Below the pieces are notes generated by a model that saw only the letters and a list, made by a program, of their open reading frames with translations, had not been told where the DNA came from and made no database searches. 64,000 nt of DNA from SG8-41 sp963699525 (GTDB taxonomy: Bacteria; Pseudomonadota; Gammaproteobacteria; Burkholderiales; SG8-41): contig CAVOUI010000008.1 in NCBI GenBank assembly GCA_963699525.1, positions 54,983 to 118,982 of the forward strand, read 5' to 3'. Positions 60,159-64,000 of this stretch are shown here, one piece after another (within the stretch, counting starts at the first letter, position 1; each line of letters opens with the position of its first letter). Made by a program: the position numbers and the translations under genes.

Positions 60159-62048
60159 ATGCTCCTTGCTGCGCTTGTACGGCGCCGGCAGCTTCCCGAG
60201 GAGGTAGTAGTCGAGAACCTTGCGCGTAAGAGGGGCGGCAGTGCGCGCGCCGAAGCCGGCGTTCTCCACGACCACCGCCACGGCGATGCGTGGCTCGTCC
60301 GCCGGCGCAAAGGCGATGAATAGGGAGTGGTCCCGGAGCTCCTCCTGCACCCGGCTCTCCACGTATTTCTCGCCCTGCTTGATGCCGATGACCTGGGCGG
60401 TGCCGGTCTTCCCTCCGCTCACGTAGGCGGCGCCCACGAACGAGCGCGCCGCTGTGCCCTCCTTGTTGACGCCGACGAGAGCCTGCCGCACCACTTCGAG
60501 ATGCTCCTTTTTCACGTTCAGCGTGCGCAGGCTGCGCGGCTCGATGGCGGCGCGCCCCCGCGTGCGGAAATCCTCGATGGCGCTCACGAGCTGCGGCTGG
60601 TGCGCGACACCGCCGTTGGCGATCATGGCCACCGCCTGGGCGAGCTGCAGCGGCGTGTAGGCGTTGTAGCCCTGGCCGATGCCGATGCTGATGGTTTCTC
60701 CCGGGAACCATTTCTGGTTGAAGCGGCGCAGCTTCCACTCCTGCGAGGGCAGCACCCCCGCGGCCTCGCCCGCGATGTCGATGCCGGTGCGGGTCCCGAA
60801 GCCGAATTGCGCCATGAACTTGGCAATTGCGTCGATGCCCAGGTCGTTCGCGAGCATGTAGTAGTAGGTGTCGCTCGACTTCACGATCGACTTGTACATG
60901 TCGACGATGCCGTGACCGCCGGGCTGGCTGTCGCGGAACTGGTGGCCGCCGAACATGAAGTAGCCGGGATCGTGGATCGTCTGCTGCGGGGTGCGCTTGC
61001 CATAGGTGAGCCCGGCGAGCGCCATGTACGGCTTGAAGGTGGAGCCGGGCGGATAGGTGCCGGCGAGGGCGCGATTGACGAGCGGCTTGTCGGGCGAGTT
61101 GTTGAGCTCGTTCCAGTTCACGGAATCGATGCCGTCGACGAAGAGGTTGGGGTCGAACCCCGGCTTGCTTACGAACGCGAGCACGCCGCCCGTTGCCGGG
61201 TCGATTGCGACCAGGGCTCCGCGGTTGTCGCCGAAGCCGTCGTAGGCGACTTCCTGCAGGCGCGCATCGAGGTTGAGGATGATGTTGTTGCCGGAGACGG
61301 GCGGCGTGCGCGAGAGCGTCCTCACCGGGCGCCCTCCGGAATCGACCTCGACCTCCTCGACGCCGGTCGTGCCGTGCAGGGTGCGCTCGTAGCTTTGCTC
61401 GAGCCCGGTCTTGCCCATGTAGTCGCTGCCGCGGTAATTCGCGGTGAGCCCCTCCGCCTGCAGCTGCTCGACCTCGCGCTGGTTGATGCGCCCGATGTGA
61501 CCCACCACGTGGGAGAACACCTCGCCCTGCGGGTACTGGCGGAACAGCCGCGCGTTGATCTCAACGCCCGGGAAGCGATAGCGGACCGCCGCGAAGCGGG
61601 CGATCTCCTCGTCGGAGAGGCGCGTGCGGATCGGCAGGCTGCCGATACTCTTGGTTTCCTCGAGCAGACGCCGGAAGCGCCGCCGGTCGCGCGGCGTGAT
61701 CTCGATCACCGTGGCGAGCTCGTCGATCAGGCTGTCCAGGTTCCCGACGCGGCTGGGCTCGACTTCCAGCGTGTAGGCCGAGTAGTTGTGTGCGAGCACG
61801 ACGCCGTTGCGGTCCACGATGACGCCGCGGTTGGGTGCGACCGGGACGATGGAAATGCGGTTTGCCTCCGCGAGCGTGTAGAGCTCGCCGTGCCTGATGA
61901 CCTGCAGGTAGAAGACGCGGCCGGCGAGCAGCAGAAAGGCGAGGAGCACGCATCCGGCCGCGAACGCCAGGCGCACCTGGAAGTGATGCAGCTCGAGCTG
62001 CGCATTTCGCAGCTCGACGCCGGGGTTGATCGAAAGTTCCGATGGCAT
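60159..62048 (-). CDS. mrdA: Penicillin-binding protein 2 (no stop codon before rodA)
   Basis: Elongasome transpeptidase, partner of RodA. N-terminal membrane helix (about 27-47), dimerisation/pedestal domain, and transpeptidase domain with the catalytic Ser near residue 333 in YPPGSTFKPYMAL, SSDTYYYMLANDLG and VSGGKTGTAQV. The conserved end VLDYYLLGK is followed by only 11 more residues to the rodA ATG, with no stop, making a 997-codon frame. PBP2 alone would be 630 residues, a normal length. Either a natural PBP2-RodA fusion or a lost stop by base error. It begins 8 bp after mreD. Confidence 0.93.
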
Positions 62049-62056
62049 GCTGGCGT

Positions 62057-62578
62057 CTAGATCTGGTCGGGGTCGAGCCGCGGGCGCTGCGGGAGCTTCA
62101 GCAGCGCGCCCAGCGGCAGCCAGAGCGCCGCCGCGACGAAGGTGCCGATGAAGTACTGCAGCCCGGGGAAATCCGCTCCGGCCGCGAGGCGGATGGCGAG
62201 GATGATGAGGTCGTTCAGCAGGAGGAGCACCAGGACGTGGGCCACCTGCGGGGTCCCCGAGAACATGCGCACGCGGCGATGCAGCACGATGCCGGCGTAG
62301 GCGAGGATGGAGTAGGCGAGCGCATGCTGGCCGAACAGCGTGCCGTCCGCGACGTCCATGAACAATCCCATCACCCAGGCCGAGATGAAACCCACCTTCC
62401 GCGGCTGCTCGATGCACCAGTACAGCACCACCAGCGCGACGAAGTCGGGCTTGATCCAGAGCCACGCACCGGACCACGGCAGGAGATTCAGCATGAGCGC
62501 CGAGATGAGGGTGAGCGCGATGAAGCCCGCCTTGACCGGCAGCAGGATCTCCTGGGGCTCGATGCGCGTGTCGGCCAT
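62057..62578 (-). CDS. mreD: Rod shape-determining protein MreD
   Basis: Inner-membrane elongasome protein of 173 residues with five to six hydrophobic helices. It shows the MreD pattern PDFVALVVLYWCIEQPRKVGF and WVMGLFMDVADGTLFGQHALAYS. It bridges MreC and the other complex members. Its ATG overlaps the mreC stop (ATGA), and mrdA follows after 8 bp. Confidence 0.94.
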   Translation of the reverse strand: MADTRIEPQEILLPVKAGFIALTLISALMLNLLPWSGAWLWIKPDFVALVVLYWCIEQPRKVGFISAWVMGLFMDVADGTLFGQHALAYSILAYAGIVLHRRVRMFSGTPQVAHVLVLLLLNDLIILAIRLAAGADFPGLQYFIGTFVAAALWLPLGALLKLPQRPRLDPDQI

Positions 62579-63474
62579 CAGCCCTTCCTCGGTTTCTTAC
62601 CCCGCGCCTGCTTCTTCTCGTCGACCGGCCGCGGCGGAAGTTCGCGGCTTCCGCTGACAACCAGCAGTTGCGCGTAATTCGCCACGCCTGCAAGCGGCGT
62701 GCAGGTGACGCGCGCGAAGATCTGGTCGGCGCTGCGCTCGATGCTCGCCACCTTCGCCACCGGCAGCCCCGGGGGGTAAACCCCGTCTATGCCGGAAGTG
62801 ACGAGCTCGTCGCCGCTCTCGAAATCGGCGTTGAGCGGGATGAAGCGCAGCTCCAGCGCGCCATCGCCGCCGGTTCCCGAGAGCACCGCGCGCAGTCCGT
62901 TGCGGACGTTTTGCACCGGCACGAATTGCCCCTTGTCGGAGACCAGGGTGACCTCCGCGAGCCACGGGTAGGCGCGCGTCACCTGGCCCACGAGGCCGCG
63001 ATCGTCCACCACGGGCTGGCCGGGATGCACGCCCTGCTGCGTGCCGCGGTCGATGACCAGCTTGCGGGAGAAGGGATCGCGCGCGGCGTAGAGCACGTCG
63101 ACGGCAACGAGATCGATGGCGAGGCGCTCGCGCGCGGCGAGCAGCTCGCGCAGCTGCCGGTTCTCGGCCTGCAGCGCCTTCAATTGCAGCAGCAGCGCGG
63201 CGTTCTCGAAGTTCTCCTGCTTCAGCCGCGCGTTCTCCTCGCGCAGCGAGCCGTGCGTGGTGAAGAAGTCGCCGATGCGCCGCGCGATGCCCGCGGGGGC
63301 CGCGGCGATGCGCTGAAGGGGATAGACGACGACCGCCGCGACCTGGCGCAGCGTCTCGAGATAGCTGAAGCGAACGTCGGCGACGAGAAACGCCAGGGAC
63401 AGCGCGGCGAAGATCAGCAGTCGAACGAGCGGCGTCGGGCCGGTCTTGAAGAACGGCGGCGGGGAGTATTCCAT
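62578..63474 (-). CDS. mreC: Rod shape-determining protein MreC
   Basis: Bitopic inner-membrane protein of 298 residues that activates PBP2. Membrane helix about 16-34 (LVRLLIFAALSLAFLVADV), periplasmic coiled coil about 75-115 (REENARLKQENFENAALLLQ), and two beta-barrel domains with DRGTQQGVHPGQPVVDDRGL and ELVTSGIDGVYPPGLPVAKV. The C-terminal tail is Lys/Arg-rich. It follows mreB by 33 bp. Confidence 0.95.
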   Translation of the reverse strand: MEYSPPPFFKTGPTPLVRLLIFAALSLAFLVADVRFSYLETLRQVAAVVVYPLQRIAAAPAGIARRIGDFFTTHGSLREENARLKQENFENAALLLQLKALQAENRQLRELLAARERLAIDLVAVDVLYAARDPFSRKLVIDRGTQQGVHPGQPVVDDRGLVGQVTRAYPWLAEVTLVSDKGQFVPVQNVRNGLRAVLSGTGGDGALELRFIPLNADFESGDELVTSGIDGVYPPGLPVAKVASIERSADQIFARVTCTPLAGVANYAQLLVVSGSRELPPRPVDEKKQARGKKPRKG

Positions 63475-63507
63475 CAGGCGTGATGAGTGCCCCCCGGCAC
63501 TCGGACG

Positions 63508-64000
63508 TCAGTCGTTGGTGAAGATGCTGGCCAGCCGCTCGACCTTCTCGAGCGCCTTGCCGGACCCGCGCACGACGCAGGTGAGCGGGTCCTCCGCGAC
63601 GATGACCGGGAGCCCGGTCTCCTCCATCAGCAGGCGGTCGATGTCGCGCAGCAGCGCGCCGCCCCCGGTGATGACCATGCCTTTCTCGGCGATGTCGGCG
63701 GCGAGCTCGGGCGGGGTCTGCTCGAGCGCGGACTTGACGGCGGAAACGATGGCGTTCAGGGGCTCGGTCAGCGCTTCCAGGATCTCGTTCGAGGAGATGG
63801 TGAAGCTCCTCGGGATGCCCTCGGCAAGGTTGCGCCCCTTCACCTCTTTCTCGCGCACTTCCGAGCCGGGGAAGGCGGAGCCGATCTCCTTCTTGATCTG
63901 CTCGGCGGTGGTCTCGCCGATCAGCATGCCGTAATTGCGGCGGATATAGTTGATGATCGCCTCGTCCATCTTGTCGCCGCCGACGCGCACCGAGCCCTTG
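63508..64000 (-). CDS. mreB: Rod shape-determining protein MreB (5' part outside window)
   Basis: C-terminal part of the bacterial actin that directs cell-wall elongation. Visible are KGSVRVGGDKMDEAIINYIRR, NYGMLIGETTAEQIKKEIG and the nucleotide-binding MVITGGGALLRDIDRLLMEET, ending LASIFTND. The frame is open to the right edge, so at least the first half of the gene lies beyond the window. First gene of the mreBCD-mrdAB-rlpA operon. Confidence 0.95.
   Translation of the reverse strand, partial: KGSVRVGGDKMDEAIINYIRRNYGMLIGETTAEQIKKEIGSAFPGSEVREKEVKGRNLAEGIPRSFTISSNEILEALTEPLNAIVSAVKSALEQTPPELAADIAEKGMVITGGGALLRDIDRLLMEETGLPVIVAEDPLTCVVRGSGKALEKVERLASIFTND

Overview
The window is a contiguous, GC-rich piece of a proteobacterial chromosome, most likely a betaproteobacterium of the Nitrosomonadales/Rhodocyclales/Burkholderiales kind. 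This is inferred from the gene content and order (ntrB-ntrC behind a DUF4124 gene, yqgE-ruvX-pyrR-pyrB-pyrC', mreBCD-mrdAB-rlpA), frequent GTG/TTG starts, an S-adenosylhomocysteine riboswitch in front of ahcY, and Gram-negative envelope genes. There are no rRNA or tRNA genes, insertion sequences, phage genes or CRISPR arrays. Both window edges cut genes: a DUF4124 protein on the left and mreB on the right.

Layout. 0-3 kb: nitrogen two-component system ntrB/ntrC. 3-6 kb: periplasmic PDZ protease, exonuclease III and a duplicated glutaredoxin-like protein. 6-12 kb (minus strand): yqgE-ruvX-pyrR-pyrB-pyrC'-prlC. 12-24.7 kb (mostly plus): rsmE, argA, a GGDEF/EAL sensor, yggX, rpiA (minus), ilvA, slt, an NDUFA9-like reductase, cca and a GST. 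24.8-31.8 kb is the most accessory-looking part: a broken intradiol dioxygenase and a broken TctC-type binding protein, lrgA/lrgB, then an operon for the oxygen-binding cytochrome SHP, a diheme cytochrome DHC and a cytochrome b561 fused to a second DHC domain. An FNR-type site exactly 41.5 bp upstream of the predicted start point precedes that operon. An alcohol dehydrogenase coupled to a diheme cytochrome lies convergent to it. 31.9-36.4 kb: midA, pteridine reductase, ttcA, and an aminotransferase whose reading frame is continuous with an N-terminal helix-turn-helix domain behind an operator-like dyad. 36.5-41.5 kb (minus): the methyl cycle, metK, SAH riboswitch-ahcY and metF, with mgtE downstream. 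41.6-47.3 kb (plus): two lipid A acyltransferases with a GnnA/GnnB-like pair (amide-linked lipid A), then GNAT, CoA-binding protein and dapF. 47.3-50.1 kb: DUF484, xerC, rlmI. 50.4-58.1 kb: a metal (probably zinc, partly copper) acquisition cluster. 58.1-64 kb (minus): mreB-mreC-mreD-mrdA-mrdB-rlpA, in which the PBP2 and RodA frames join without a stop codon.

Genes that work together: NtrB/NtrC (nitrogen control); PyrR/PyrB/PyrC' (pyrimidine synthesis, with PyrC' a non-catalytic partner of aspartate transcarbamoylase); SHP/DHC/cytochrome b (membrane-to-periplasm electron transfer under low oxygen); MetK/AhcY/MetF (methyl cycle); LpxL-like/GnnA/GnnB (lipid A); the ABC, porin, ZnuA, ZnuB, TonB and PCuAC set (metal homeostasis); MreBCD/PBP2/RodA/RlpA (rod shape and wall).

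Caution: at least twelve single-base frame breaks occur, nine of them between 47.9 and 54.9 kb and several in housekeeping genes such as xerC. Uncorrected base errors in the assembly are the simplest explanation, and this weakens any claim that rests on one stop codon or one frame.
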